From positions 112,774 to 176,773 of the forward strand of contig CACJGU010000001.1 in the NCBI GenBank assembly GCA_902593125.1: DNA of 64,000 bases, read 5' to 3'. The DNA comes from an uncultured Alphaproteobacteria bacterium. Lineage in GTDB: Bacteria > Pseudomonadota > Alphaproteobacteria > HIMB59 > GCA-002718135. Below, one piece after another: positions 8,758 through 17,254 of this stretch (its first letter is position 1; each line of letters starts with the position of its first letter). A program made the translations under genes and the position numbers. The notes beneath the pieces were generated by a model. It was not told the origin of the DNA. It was given only the letters and a program-made list of their open reading frames with translations, and ran no database searches.

Positions 8758-9508
8758 TGATTATTATAAGATCACCATTATTTATTTTACCATCATTTAA
8801 AGGATCTAAATATATTCCTAAATTTATATGGTTGTATATTTTTTTTAAATTTAAAGGAATATTAAGATTTATATCAGAAGTTTTGGGTTTAATATTGGTT
8901 GCTGAACATCTTGGAATTTCTTTAACTACTTTAAATTTTATATCATTTATTGATAAAATTTTACCTACTAGCTTCCTTTCTTCCCATTTATCTAAATTCT
9001 CTACATATATGTTTCCTCTAAAACGTTCATGTTCAACTTGATGATTGGATAGATTTTCAAAGTCTTTAATACTATTTAAATTTATCAATGATATTGATTT
9101 ATTTGGCATTGTATCAAAAAAGGGATTCTTACTATCTTTCAATAAATTGATATTATTTATATTTGGTAAAATTTCCTCAAGTTTATTACATAAGATTTTT
9201 ATTTGATCTTGATTATCAATATCTGTTTTTAAAATTATATTATTTTCAAATTCTAGTATTAAATAATTATCTTCTAATAAAAAATTATATTTATTTAATT
9301 CAGGATATTTTTTTAGTGATAGAAATTTATAAATGTTGCGTTTTAAGGGGTTATTTTTTATTAATTCTATATCTCTAAAAGTAAGATTATTAGTGAAAGC
9401 AAATATTCGATCATTTTTAATACCAATAAATTTTATTACTTCTAAGGTATCTACATTATTGAATGAAAGGGATTTTACTGGTGAAAAATATAGGTTTTTA
9501 ATTTTCAC
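8750..9508 (-). CDS. MOSC domain protein
   Basis: The 252-residue protein has the MOSC N-terminal beta-barrel opening (LYFSPVKSLSF) and a C-terminal MOSC domain ending with VVKEIPRCSATNIKP. The Cys at 201 is the conserved residue thought to carry molybdenum cofactor or sulfur. Family members include YcbX and mARC reductases, which reduce N-hydroxylated compounds. This one has no attached ferredoxin domain, so it would need a separate electron donor. The start is GTG at 9508. It overlaps the downstream permease gene by 8 bases, a surprising pairing that may just reflect genome packing. Confidence 0.82.
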   Translation of the reverse strand: MKIKNLYFSPVKSLSFNNVDTLEVIKFIGIKNDRIFAFTNNLTFRDIELIKNNPLKRNIYKFLSLKKYPELNKYNFLLEDNYLILEFENNIILKTDIDNQDQIKILCNKLEEILPNINNINLLKDSKNPFFDTMPNKSISLINLNSIKDFENLSNHQVEHERFRGNIYVENLDKWEERKLVGKILSINDIKFKVVKEIPRCSATNIKPKTSDINLNIPLNLKKIYNHINLGIYLDPLNDGKINNGDLIIINE

Positions 9509-9520
9509 TTATATTAATAG

Positions 9521-10219
9521 CTAAGTTTTTTTTAAAAAATACTGATCTAAAAATGTATCTAACCAATTTGATATATTTTTATTGTATTTATAACGATAAT
9601 AAAGTTGAACAAATATATTTTGAGCACCTTTTACGAATAATTTTTTAGGATTTTTTAATAAAATTAAATAAAGCCATCTTATATGAAGTTTTAAATTTAC
9701 TTCAGGATGAAATTGGAGCGCATAACAATTTTGATATTTAAAAGCTTGATTATTAAAAATATCACCTCTTGCTAATAACTCACAACCAGCAGGTAGTGAA
9801 AATCCTTCTGAGTGGAATTGAAAAAAAATTTTTTGAGAATTAAAAAGATTTTTTGCATTTTCAGTTGGTTCAATTTTATAAAAACCAATTTCAGAAAGAC
9901 CATCTTTATTAGTTGTAATTTCTGAACCTAAACATTTAGCTAGTAATTGTGCACCAAAACAAATTCCAAGATAAGGAATGTCAGTTTTTATAACTTTGTT
10001 TATCCATTCTAATTCTTTATTTATATATTTATCTTCATCGTTTATGCTTCCTGGCGCACCAAACACAACTATAGCTGAGTATTGGTTAATATTTAAAGGA
10101 AGTTCTTCACCCAAAGGTGGTCTACATATTTCAGCAATGTATCCCCTATCTCTAAATTTATTCCCTACATCTCCTGGAACAGAAGTTTTTTGATGTAATA
10201 CAAACAAAACCTTATTCAT
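9521..10219 (-). CDS. Class I glutamine amidotransferase-like protein
   Basis: The 232-residue protein shows the GATase1 catalytic triad: C87 in LGICFGAQLLA, and H171 and E173 in QFHPEV. GuaA-type single-domain relatives (YfeJ/gamma-glutamyl hydrolase-like) have this layout. No synthetase domain is attached, so the acceptor of ammonia, or the amide it hydrolyses, is unknown. It is the first gene of the MOSC-permease-binding-protein run on the minus strand, 12 bases from the MOSC start, and 90 bases after the next minus-strand gene. Confidence 0.85.
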   Translation of the reverse strand: MNKVLFVLHQKTSVPGDVGNKFRDRGYIAEICRPPLGEELPLNINQYSAIVVFGAPGSINDEDKYINKELEWINKVIKTDIPYLGICFGAQLLAKCLGSEITTNKDGLSEIGFYKIEPTENAKNLFNSQKIFFQFHSEGFSLPAGCELLARGDIFNNQAFKYQNCYALQFHPEVNLKLHIRWLYLILLKNPKKLFVKGAQNIFVQLYYRYKYNKNISNWLDTFLDQYFLKKT

Positions 10220-10309
10220 AAAAAATTATTAATAATAAATATTTTATCAATATGAAAATATTATTTCATAAAAATAGTAACTATTTTGTATATTAATTTA
10301 TAATGATAC

Positions 10310-10720
10310 TTATGTGACAAAATAATCAATATCTAAAATCTTTATGTAGAACATAAGAGTAAAATAGCCAAAATTCATCATTACAACAAAACTAATCAGC
10401 ATATTGATTGATTTGGGAAGTGAATTTCCTAAAAAATCATCCCAAAAAACTTTTTCTAAATATATGGCTAATTCAAAATATATAAGTGTAATTATAGCTG
10501 CATTAAAAATTATTAAAGAGGATAATCCATTTAAACTCAACCAATAATTTATTAATATTAATGTAAAAGAAGAAAAAGAATAAATAGATAAATTTAATAA
10601 GATTTTTTTATTTTTTGAAAATTTTTTAAAAAAAATAATATATCTTGTATTTAAAAATAACAAAATTAATATCGAACTAAAAAAAGAAATTATTAATATT
10701 TTTGTTATTTGATATTCCAT
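10310..10720 (-). CDS. Unknown small membrane protein
   Basis: I do not recognise this 136-residue protein. It has four likely membrane helices (about 8-28, 43-65, 70-90 and 106-127) separated by short basic loops, including KKFSKNKK after the first helix. There is no signal peptidase site, no conserved catalytic residues that I can see, and base composition like its surroundings. It is transcribed toward the amidotransferase gene but with a 90-base gap. Divergent from the methyltransferase gene (49 bases between starts). Confidence 0.6.
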   Translation of the reverse strand: MEYQITKILIISFFSSILILLFLNTRYIIFFKKFSKNKKILLNLSIYSFSSFTLILINYWLSLNGLSSLIIFNAAIITLIYFELAIYLEKVFWDDFLGNSLPKSINMLISFVVMMNFGYFTLMFYIKILDIDYFVT

Positions 10721-10769
10721 TTATATTTATTTTTTATATAACTAAAAAATATATTAGAAAAATAAAAAA

Positions 10770-11540
10770 ATGAAATTTGATAACGAAACTAGTATTATTC
10801 AACAAAAGATAGCTAATGGTTATGCTGGGGTTTCACGAAGACTTGCTATTGTAAATGCCCTAGATTTAGAGGTTAATGAAACTGTTATTGATATTGGTTG
10901 TGGTGGTGGTCATTTAGTCGAAGAAATTTCATTATCCGTTGGAGAAAAAGGTAGGGTAATAGGAATTGATCCAAGTCAAGATCAATTAGATGTTGCAAAC
11001 ACAAAATGTAAAAATCAAAATAATGTTGAGCTTATTTGTGCTACAGCAGATAATATCAAATTAGAAGATGATTCTTGTGATAAAATTACAGCTACTCAAA
11101 CATTAGAATATATTGAAGATATAGATACATCTTTAAAAGAATTAAAGAGAATTTCTAAAACTAATTCTAAATTTGTTAACGTTTCAATTCTTTGGGACTA
11201 TTTTAGATTTTATGGACCTGAAAAAGAAACTAATGATCTTATTCATGAGGCATTTAGAGCACATTGTTTTCACCAAATGCTTCCACTTGATTTAAAAGGT
11301 AAATTAAAAAGACTTGGATATAAAAATATAAATTCACAAAATTTATCATATTTAATTACAAATAGAGATAATAATTCACCAGCAATTTTTTATGAAACTA
11401 TGTTAAGTAAATTTGCTTTAAGCCAAGGTGTTTCAGAAGATAAAGTAGATGATTGGAGAAAACAATTAAATGAATCTGAAAAGAAGGGTAATTTTGGGTT
11501 TACAAGTTTTCCCGTACTAACTTCAGCATATTTAGGTTAA
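10770..11540 (+). CDS. Class I SAM-dependent methyltransferase
   Basis: The 256-residue protein has motif I of the Rossmann methyltransferases, VIDIGCGGGHLVEE near residue 40, then GIDPSQDQLDVA (acidic loop binding the SAM ribose) and a CDKITATQTLEYIEDID motif IV/post region. The UbiE/Methyltransf_11 shape suggests a small-molecule or lipid/quinone-type substrate, but nothing fixes it. It is followed 9 bases later by the ytoQ-like gene, so the two are probably one transcript. Soluble, with no targeting signal. Confidence 0.88.
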   Translation: MKFDNETSIIQQKIANGYAGVSRRLAIVNALDLEVNETVIDIGCGGGHLVEEISLSVGEKGRVIGIDPSQDQLDVANTKCKNQNNVELICATADNIKLEDDSCDKITATQTLEYIEDIDTSLKELKRISKTNSKFVNVSILWDYFRFYGPEKETNDLIHEAFRAHCFHQMLPLDLKGKLKRLGYKNINSQNLSYLITNRDNNSPAIFYETMLSKFALSQGVSEDKVDDWRKQLNESEKKGNFGFTSFPVLTSAYLG

Positions 11541-11549
11541 TATTAAAAA

Positions 11550-11999
11550 ATGAAATTAAAAGTTTATTTATCTGGTGAAATCCATACTAATTGGCGTGAT
11601 GAAATAATAAATAAATGTATATCTAAAAATTTAGAAATAGAATTTTTAAGTCCAACTACTAATCACGAACTATCAGATGATGTTGGTATAAAAATCCTAG
11701 GAGATGAAGAAAAAAAATTTTGGCACGATAACAAAAGTGCCAAAATTAATGCGATAAGAACAAGAAATGCAATAGAAAAGGCAGATATAGTTGTAGTACG
11801 ATTTGGTGAAAAATATAAACAATGGAATGCTGCTTTTGATGCCGGGTATGCATCAGCATTGAATAAATCCCTTATAATAATGCATAATGATGAACATCAA
11901 CATGCTTTAAAAGAAGTTGATGCAGCTGCTCTTGCCGTTACAAAGAATGTTGAAGAAGTTGTAAGTATTTTAAATTATACAATAAATAGTAAATTATAG
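11550..11999 (+). CDS. YtoQ family protein
   Basis: The 149-residue protein matches the YtoQ family: it begins KVYLSGEIHTNWRDEI, contains SPTTNHELSDD, an Arg/Asn-rich helix KINAIRTRNAIEKADIVVVRFG, and ends with the conserved KEVDAAALAVTKNVEEVV. The fold resembles nucleoside 2-deoxyribosyltransferases (an N-terminal strand with SGEI and a late Glu), so a role with nucleosides or nucleotides is plausible, but no activity is established. It is preceded by the methyltransferase gene with a 9-base gap and ends convergently with the GST gene. Confidence 0.87.
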   Translation: MKLKVYLSGEIHTNWRDEIINKCISKNLEIEFLSPTTNHELSDDVGIKILGDEEKKFWHDNKSAKINAIRTRNAIEKADIVVVRFGEKYKQWNAAFDAGYASALNKSLIIMHNDEHQHALKEVDAAALAVTKNVEEVVSILNYTINSKL

Positions 12000-12020
12000 T
12001 TTTTTTACTTTGAAGATTAT

Positions 12021-12701
12021 TTAAGTTTGTTTTGTTCCTGTTGGATAAGGATTTCCATTAATTACTAATTTTGGTTCTATACTAACATCAATTAAATCTG
12101 GTCTATTTTTTAGATATTTATCAATAGTTTCAATTGAAGCTATATCTTCTAGAAACTTTTCTAATCTTGGAAATTTTTTAATTAGAGTATCATCAAGCTT
12201 TTTTGAAAGATCTAAGTGATGAAAAGCTGCAAAGTCACAAGCTTGTGGGGTATCACCAACAAAATATTTTTTACCACTGGATAAAATAACTCTATTTAGA
12301 TCATCAAATCTTGATAATAAAAAATTCTTCATATCTTCCCTCTTTTTAAGAAAATCATCACCAATAGCAAAATTTACTGTTGGATTTAAAGGGGCAAATA
12401 ATTCCTGGGCACTTAGTGTTATTGCATCAGCTTTAGCCGCTGTAGTCTTATCTTTAATATCAATATTAGCCATTTTTTCAATAAATGCCATTATTGCAAT
12501 ACTTTGCGCAATTTCATGTTTATCATCAAAGATCAGTACAGGTAATTGTTTAAATGAAATTGTAGGCTTAACTAAAGTCCAATCTTTTTTATAGTATTCC
12601 CAAGACATTAAGTATTCGTATGGGATTTTTGTATAATGCAAAAGTAATTGAGGGGCTTCAGCTAAAGCTCTCATTTTGAAATATATTAACTTTAAAGACA
12701 T
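12021..12701 (-). CDS. Glutathione S-transferase family protein
   Basis: The 226-residue protein has an N-terminal thioredoxin-like GST domain (LIYFKMRALAEAPQLLLHY, with cis-Pro in KQLPVLIFDDKHEIAQSIAIMAFIE near 52-72) and an all-helical C-terminal domain with FVGDTPQACDFAAFHHL. The SIAI/AQS segment binds the gamma-glutamyl part of glutathione. The short N-terminal domain and Tyr at the start resemble sigma-type or soluble eukaryote-like GSTs. It would conjugate glutathione to electrophiles or reduce peroxides. It stands alone on the minus strand, convergent with ytoQ. Confidence 0.85.
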   Translation of the reverse strand: MSLKLIYFKMRALAEAPQLLLHYTKIPYEYLMSWEYYKKDWTLVKPTISFKQLPVLIFDDKHEIAQSIAIMAFIEKMANIDIKDKTTAAKADAITLSAQELFAPLNPTVNFAIGDDFLKKREDMKNFLLSRFDDLNRVILSSGKKYFVGDTPQACDFAAFHHLDLSKKLDDTLIKKFPRLEKFLEDIASIETIDKYLKNRPDLIDVSIEPKLVINGNPYPTGTKQT

Positions 12702-12783
12702 AAATTTTGTATAATAAATAAATAAATTAAAAAATCTATTTATCTTTTTTATGGTTCTGAATTACGTTTTTAACTAAAATATG

Positions 12784-14394
12784 TTATTTACCAAAAATAC
12801 CAAGCTTAACATCATAATCTACTGCTATACCGTAGTCAGGATCATCATCACTATCGACTATCAATTGACCAGTTCTTCTTAAAAGTCTGTGGCAATCTTT
12901 TGTAAGATGTCTTAGTTTTACTTTTTTACCTATTTTTGAATATCTTTCAGCTATATCTTCTATTGCTTTAAGGGCTGATTGATCAATAACTTTTGAATTT
13001 GCAAAATCAATAATTACTAAATCTGGGTCTTCATTAGGTTTAAAAATTTCTAAAAAACTATTTGTTGAGCTAAAAAAAAGTGGTCCTTCAATTTCATAAA
13101 CTTTAGCACCCTTTTCAGTTTGTGATTGTCTTTCAATTGCTCTGATTCTAGAAGCAGACTTCCATGCAAAGACTAACGCATTTATTATTACACCAGCAAC
13201 TACTGCAACTGCTAAATCTTCCAGAACTGTTATTATAGTTACTAAAATAATTACTAAAGCATCTGATTTAGGTACATAAAATAATAACTTTAATGAGTTC
13301 CAAGCAAAAGTTCCTATAACAACCATAAACATTACACCTACAAGTGAAGCTATTGGAATTAGTTCGATTAAATTAGATGTATATAAAATAAAAATTAGTA
13401 AAAATAATGCTGCTGTAATGCCTGCTATTCTTGTTCTTCCTCCTGATTTTACATTAATCATGGACTGACCGATCATAGCACAGCCACCCATACCGCCAAA
13501 AAAACCAGTAATGGAATTTGCAAATCCTTGAGCTAAACACTCTTGACTTGTGCCACCTTTTTTATTTGTTAACTCTCCAACTAAATTTAAAGTTAATAAA
13601 CTTTCAATCAAACCTATAGCTGCTAAAATTACAGCATAAGGAAATATAATAACAAAAGTTTCAAAATTAAGTGGAACCATTGGTATTGAAAATTCTGGTA
13701 ATCCTCCTGCAACACTAGCTAAATCACCAACTCGTGGAACTGGTAAATCTAGTAATAATACTAGAGATGTAACTAAAATTATTGCTGCTAAGGTAGATGG
13801 TATTATTTTAGTAACTCTTGGAAGATACCAAATTATTAACATTGTTAGAAAAACTAGTACTAATGAATAAGTTAAGACTTCACCTGACATCCAGGTGTAA
13901 GATCCATCTAAATTAATTATTTGAAACTGATGTAATTGTGAAAGACCAATAACAATTGCTAATCCATTAACGAAACCTAACATAACTGGTTGCGGTACCA
14001 TCCTCATGAATTTACCTAATTTAAAGATTCCTGCTAATAATTGTAATATTCCCATTAAAATAACTGTAGCAAAAAGGTATTGAGTTCCGTGTTCTGCAAC
14101 TAAAGATACCATCACTACTGCTAATGCTCCTGTGGCACCTGATATCATTCCTGGCCTACCCCCTATAAAAGCAGTTACTAAACCCACTATAAAAGCAGCG
14201 TATAAACCAGATAATGGAGCAACACCTGCTACGAATGCAAAAGCTATAGCCTCAGGGACTAATGCTATTGCAACTGTTAATCCTGAAAGAATTTCTATTT
14301 TAAAGAGAGAGAAAGATGCTCCTTCTTTAGGAATATATTGATCTTTATTTAAACCAAGAGAATTTGCAAATTGTCCAATTGTTGTTCTAATCAT
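12784..14394 (-). CDS. SulP family anion permease with STAS domain
   Basis: The 536-residue protein has a 10-14-helix SulP/SLC26 membrane domain, including SGLTVAIALVPEAIAFAFVAGV near residue 35, GGRPGMISGATGALAVVMVSL, and GFFGGMGGCAMIGQSMINVKSGGRTR. A cytoplasmic STAS domain follows at about 430-520 (IEGPLFFSSTNSFLE...DLVIIDFANSKVIDQSAL). Members carry sulfate, bicarbonate or other anions. The length and SGATGA motif are compatible with the BicA-like bicarbonate group, but the sequence does not decide this. It is the only gene between the GST gene and the tRNA-Pro gene, so presumably has its own promoter. Confidence 0.93.
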   Translation of the reverse strand: MIRTTIGQFANSLGLNKDQYIPKEGASFSLFKIEILSGLTVAIALVPEAIAFAFVAGVAPLSGLYAAFIVGLVTAFIGGRPGMISGATGALAVVMVSLVAEHGTQYLFATVILMGILQLLAGIFKLGKFMRMVPQPVMLGFVNGLAIVIGLSQLHQFQIINLDGSYTWMSGEVLTYSLVLVFLTMLIIWYLPRVTKIIPSTLAAIILVTSLVLLLDLPVPRVGDLASVAGGLPEFSIPMVPLNFETFVIIFPYAVILAAIGLIESLLTLNLVGELTNKKGGTSQECLAQGFANSITGFFGGMGGCAMIGQSMINVKSGGRTRIAGITAALFLLIFILYTSNLIELIPIASLVGVMFMVVIGTFAWNSLKLLFYVPKSDALVIILVTIITVLEDLAVAVVAGVIINALVFAWKSASRIRAIERQSQTEKGAKVYEIEGPLFFSSTNSFLEIFKPNEDPDLVIIDFANSKVIDQSALKAIEDIAERYSKIGKKVKLRHLTKDCHRLLRRTGQLIVDSDDDPDYGIAVDYDVKLGIFGK

Positions 14395-14450
14395 ATTAAA
14401 TTATTTTTATATATAGTTTAAAACTTAACGAAAAATAGACAAAATTCTGA

Positions 14451-14527
14451 TGGTCGGGGAGAAAGGATTCGAACCTTCGACCCCCTGGTCCCAAACCAGG
14501 TGCGCTACCAGGCTGCGCTACTCCCCG
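14451..14527 (-). tRNA. tRNA-Pro (anticodon TGG)
   Basis: A 77-base cloverleaf on the minus strand with acceptor CGGGGAG, anticodon stem CCTGG/CCAGG around the TTTGGGA loop, T-loop TTCGAAT, and an encoded CCA end (complement at 14451-14453). Confidence 0.96.
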
Positions 14528-14611
14528 AAAAAAATCGTTATATTCCTATATAAATTAAAAACAATTCTTTTATGTTTGTTTTCTAAAATAATATTAATTA
14601 TAATAATAATA

Positions 14612-14674
14612 GGGGTGCTTAAATGCTGAGATTTATACCCTTTTAACCTGATCTGGATAATGCCAGCGGAGGAA
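14612..14674 (+). promoter_or_regulatory. TPP riboswitch (THI element)
   Basis: The segment holds the hallmark THI-box pieces: GGGGTGC, GCTGAGA, ACCC, then AACCTGATCTGGATAATGCC and AGCGGAGG. Closing bases GGGGT and ACCC pair, and CTGAGA plus CCTGATCTGG form the pyrimidine and pyrophosphate sensing arms. The final GGAGG (14668-14672) is also the Shine-Dalgarno sequence of thiB, whose ATG is at 14677. This predicts translational repression when thiamine pyrophosphate is bound. It is short, with no long P3 insertion. Confidence 0.96.
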
Positions 14675-14676
14675 AT

Positions 14677-15660
14677 ATGAAAATAATACTAACTTTTTTT
14701 TCTACCCTATTAATCTCTTTTTCAATCTATGCTGATAAACTAACTATCTATACCTATGACTCTTTTGTTTCTGAATGGGGTCCAGGACCTATTATTGAAA
14801 AAATATTTGAAGAAAAATATAATACAGATATTGATTTTGTCGCTGTAGATAGTGCAGCAACATTATTAAATAAAGTAATTTTAGAAGGTGATAGTTCTAA
14901 AGCAGATATAGTTTTAGGTCTTGATATGAATTTATTTGACCTAGCAGATAAATCAGAGCTTTTCACAACACACAATATTAATAATATAAATAGTATTATG
15001 AATTTGCCATTAAGTTGGGAAAGCAATAAATTTGTTCCATATAATTTTGGTTACTTTTCTTTTGTGTATAATGAGGCAAGTTTAGAATCACCTCCAAAAT
15101 CAATGTATGAATTAATTAATTCTACTAATGCTAGAATTGTAATTCAAGACCCTAGAACCTCTACTCCAGGATTAGGATTATTAACTTGGATGAAAGCCAT
15201 ATATGGAGATAAAGCCGCTGTTGAATGGAAAAAATTAAATAAAAAAATTATTTCTGTTACAAAAGGTTGGACAGACGCATACTACAATTTTTTTATGGCG
15301 GGAGAAGCAGATATGGTATTAAGTTATACTACTTCTCCTGCAGCTCATATTATGTTTGAAGACAGATATGATATTATTGCAACAACCTTTGAAGAAGGAA
15401 ATTATATAACAATTGAATTTGCTGGAATATTAAATAATTCAAAAAATAAAGATTTAGCAAATAAATTTCTTAATTTTATGTTATCAGAAGAATTTCAATC
15501 AGTAATTCCATCAACAAATATAATGTATCCAGTAATAACAGTTAAAGATTTGCCTGAAGCATTTAATAATCTTGAAATACCTAATTTTATTCAAATAGAT
15601 CCAAAAGAGATTAACAAAAATAAAGAGAAATGGATTGATGAATGGCTTAATGCCTCCTAA
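14677..15660 (+). CDS. thiB: Thiamine ABC transporter substrate-binding protein
   Basis: The 327-residue periplasmic protein has a signal peptide (MKIILTFFSTLLISFSIYA) and TbpA-like features: LTIYTYDSFVSEWGPGPIIEKIFEEKY at the start of the mature protein, ADIVLGLDMNL near residue 75, VIQDPRTSTPGLGLL near 160, and GEADMVLSYTTSPA near 210. It binds thiamine or its phosphates and delivers them to ThiP. The TPP riboswitch directly in front supports the identification. The downstream permease gene overlaps its end by 23-26 bases. The gene for the usual third component, the ATPase ThiQ, is absent. Confidence 0.95.
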   Translation: MKIILTFFSTLLISFSIYADKLTIYTYDSFVSEWGPGPIIEKIFEEKYNTDIDFVAVDSAATLLNKVILEGDSSKADIVLGLDMNLFDLADKSELFTTHNINNINSIMNLPLSWESNKFVPYNFGYFSFVYNEASLESPPKSMYELINSTNARIVIQDPRTSTPGLGLLTWMKAIYGDKAAVEWKKLNKKIISVTKGWTDAYYNFFMAGEADMVLSYTTSPAAHIMFEDRYDIIATTFEEGNYITIEFAGILNNSKNKDLANKFLNFMLSEEFQSVIPSTNIMYPVITVKDLPEAFNNLEIPNFIQIDPKEINKNKEKWIDEWLNAS

Positions 15661-17254
15661 TAAATTGTATTACAAATCTAACTTTTCAGTATTATTTTTC
15701 TTTGGATTAATAATCTTATTACCTTTCATAGGTATTTTTTCAAAAGTTAATTATGATTTGAATTTATTTTTTAATTTTTTTCAAAATTCTTATACTCATC
15801 GATTAATTTATTTTTCAGTTTATCAAGCTTTAATATCTGCAATATTAAGTTGTTTTTTAGCTATTCCATTCGCATTAGCTTTAAACAGGCATAAGGATTT
15901 AAAAATTATTAAATTTATTATTTCTCTTTGTGGATTTTGCTTTGTAATTCCTACAATCTTAATAGTTTATGCAGTTATTAAGCTCTTTGGAAATAATGGA
16001 TTTTATAACTCATATTTTAATCTTTACGAATACTTGTCTATAGAGACGATTTTTGGGATAAAGGCAATTTTAATAGCTCATATACTTCTGAATACACCCT
16101 TTGCTACTCGATTATTTTTTCAATCATTAAATAGTATTCCATCAAAATATTATGAAATATCTGGATCACTAAATATTAAATTTTTAGGAAATCTTATTAG
16201 ATTGGAATTGCCTTATATTAAACAAAATTTTTTTAGTGTTTTCTCAATAATATTCTCACTCTGCTTTCTAAGCTTTGCAATAGTTATGGCTTTAGGTGGA
16301 GGACCTATGCACTCAACAATTGAGGTGGCAATTTATCAATACGCACTTTTTGAACTAAATTTTAATAAGGCAATTTTACTTAGCTTTTTACAAATATTCA
16401 TTTGTTTATTTTTCTTATTTATTGGTTTTTACAAATTAAAAGGTTCAAATTTTTTTGATATTGATCAAATAGATTTTACTCATCCGCATAAAGAATATAA
16501 ATTAATTAAAATAATAGATTTTTTATTAATATTATTTTTTTCAATCTTTTTCTTTTCACCAATCCTTTGTGTAATATATAATTTTATTAATAATGGATTT
16601 TACACAACATTAATTAATGCAAAATTTTTAAAATCTTTTTTTAATTCATTAATAATTTCAATTACTACAGCAATTATTGTCAGCATAACAGGATTTATAA
16701 TTTCATCTATATTAGTGATAAATTATAAAAATATATTTTTACAACAAACTATTTTTTTAATAAGTTCATCAATAATAATAATTTCACCAATTATATTTAG
16801 TCTTGGTTACTTTATTATATTAGGTGAATTAAGATATTTATATTTTTTTAAATATTTAGTTATTATTTTAATTAACTGTCTTTTTTTATTACCTTTTTCA
16901 ATATTAATTATTTTTAATAATTTAAAAAATATTTTTTTAAATTTTGAAAGTTTTCAACAAACTTTTCGTATGAGTTTAAAAAATTATTTTATTATTTTAC
17001 TCCCACTTATAAGAAAAAATTTAATTTTTGTTTTTGCATTTTCAACAGTTATTACTTTTGGTGATTTTACAATCATTTCATTTTTTAAAGATCAAGATTT
17101 TGATACTTTACCTTCTTATCTATATAAATTGATTAGTGTTTATAAATTTAATGAAGCTTCTTTTGTTGCAGGTATTATACTTATATTGAGTATGATAATT
17201 TTTCTCACTATAGATAATTTAAATTACCAGGGTAAGTCAGTCATTAAAACGTGA
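15638..17254 (+). CDS. thiP: Thiamine ABC transporter permease
   Basis: About 538 residues, with a duplicated binding-protein-dependent permease layout: roughly 12 helices in two halves, as in ThiP/FbpB permeases. Permease loop signatures are at about 170-190 (SIPSKYYEISGSLNIKFLGN) and again in the second half (FQQTFRMSLKNYFIILLPLIRKN). A TTG at 15635 and ATGs at 15638 and 15650 are possible starts; I chose 15638, which has AGAG about 10 bases upstream. It overlaps thiB by 23 bases and ends 30 bases inside the convergent nhaD gene. Its codon use is extremely AT-rich, with long Phe/Ile/Leu/Asn runs. No thiQ follows. Confidence 0.9.
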   Translation: MNGLMPPNKLYYKSNFSVLFFFGLIILLPFIGIFSKVNYDLNLFFNFFQNSYTHRLIYFSVYQALISAILSCFLAIPFALALNRHKDLKIIKFIISLCGFCFVIPTILIVYAVIKLFGNNGFYNSYFNLYEYLSIETIFGIKAILIAHILLNTPFATRLFFQSLNSIPSKYYEISGSLNIKFLGNLIRLELPYIKQNFFSVFSIIFSLCFLSFAIVMALGGGPMHSTIEVAIYQYALFELNFNKAILLSFLQIFICLFFLFIGFYKLKGSNFFDIDQIDFTHPHKEYKLIKIIDFLLILFFSIFFFSPILCVIYNFINNGFYTTLINAKFLKSFFNSLIISITTAIIVSITGFIISSILVINYKNIFLQQTIFLISSSIIIISPIIFSLGYFIILGELRYLYFFKYLVIILINCLFLLPFSILIIFNNLKNIFLNFESFQQTFRMSLKNYFIILLPLIRKNLIFVFAFSTVITFGDFTIISFFKDQDFDTLPSYLYKLISVYKFNEASFVAGIILILSMIIFLTIDNLNYQGKSVIKT

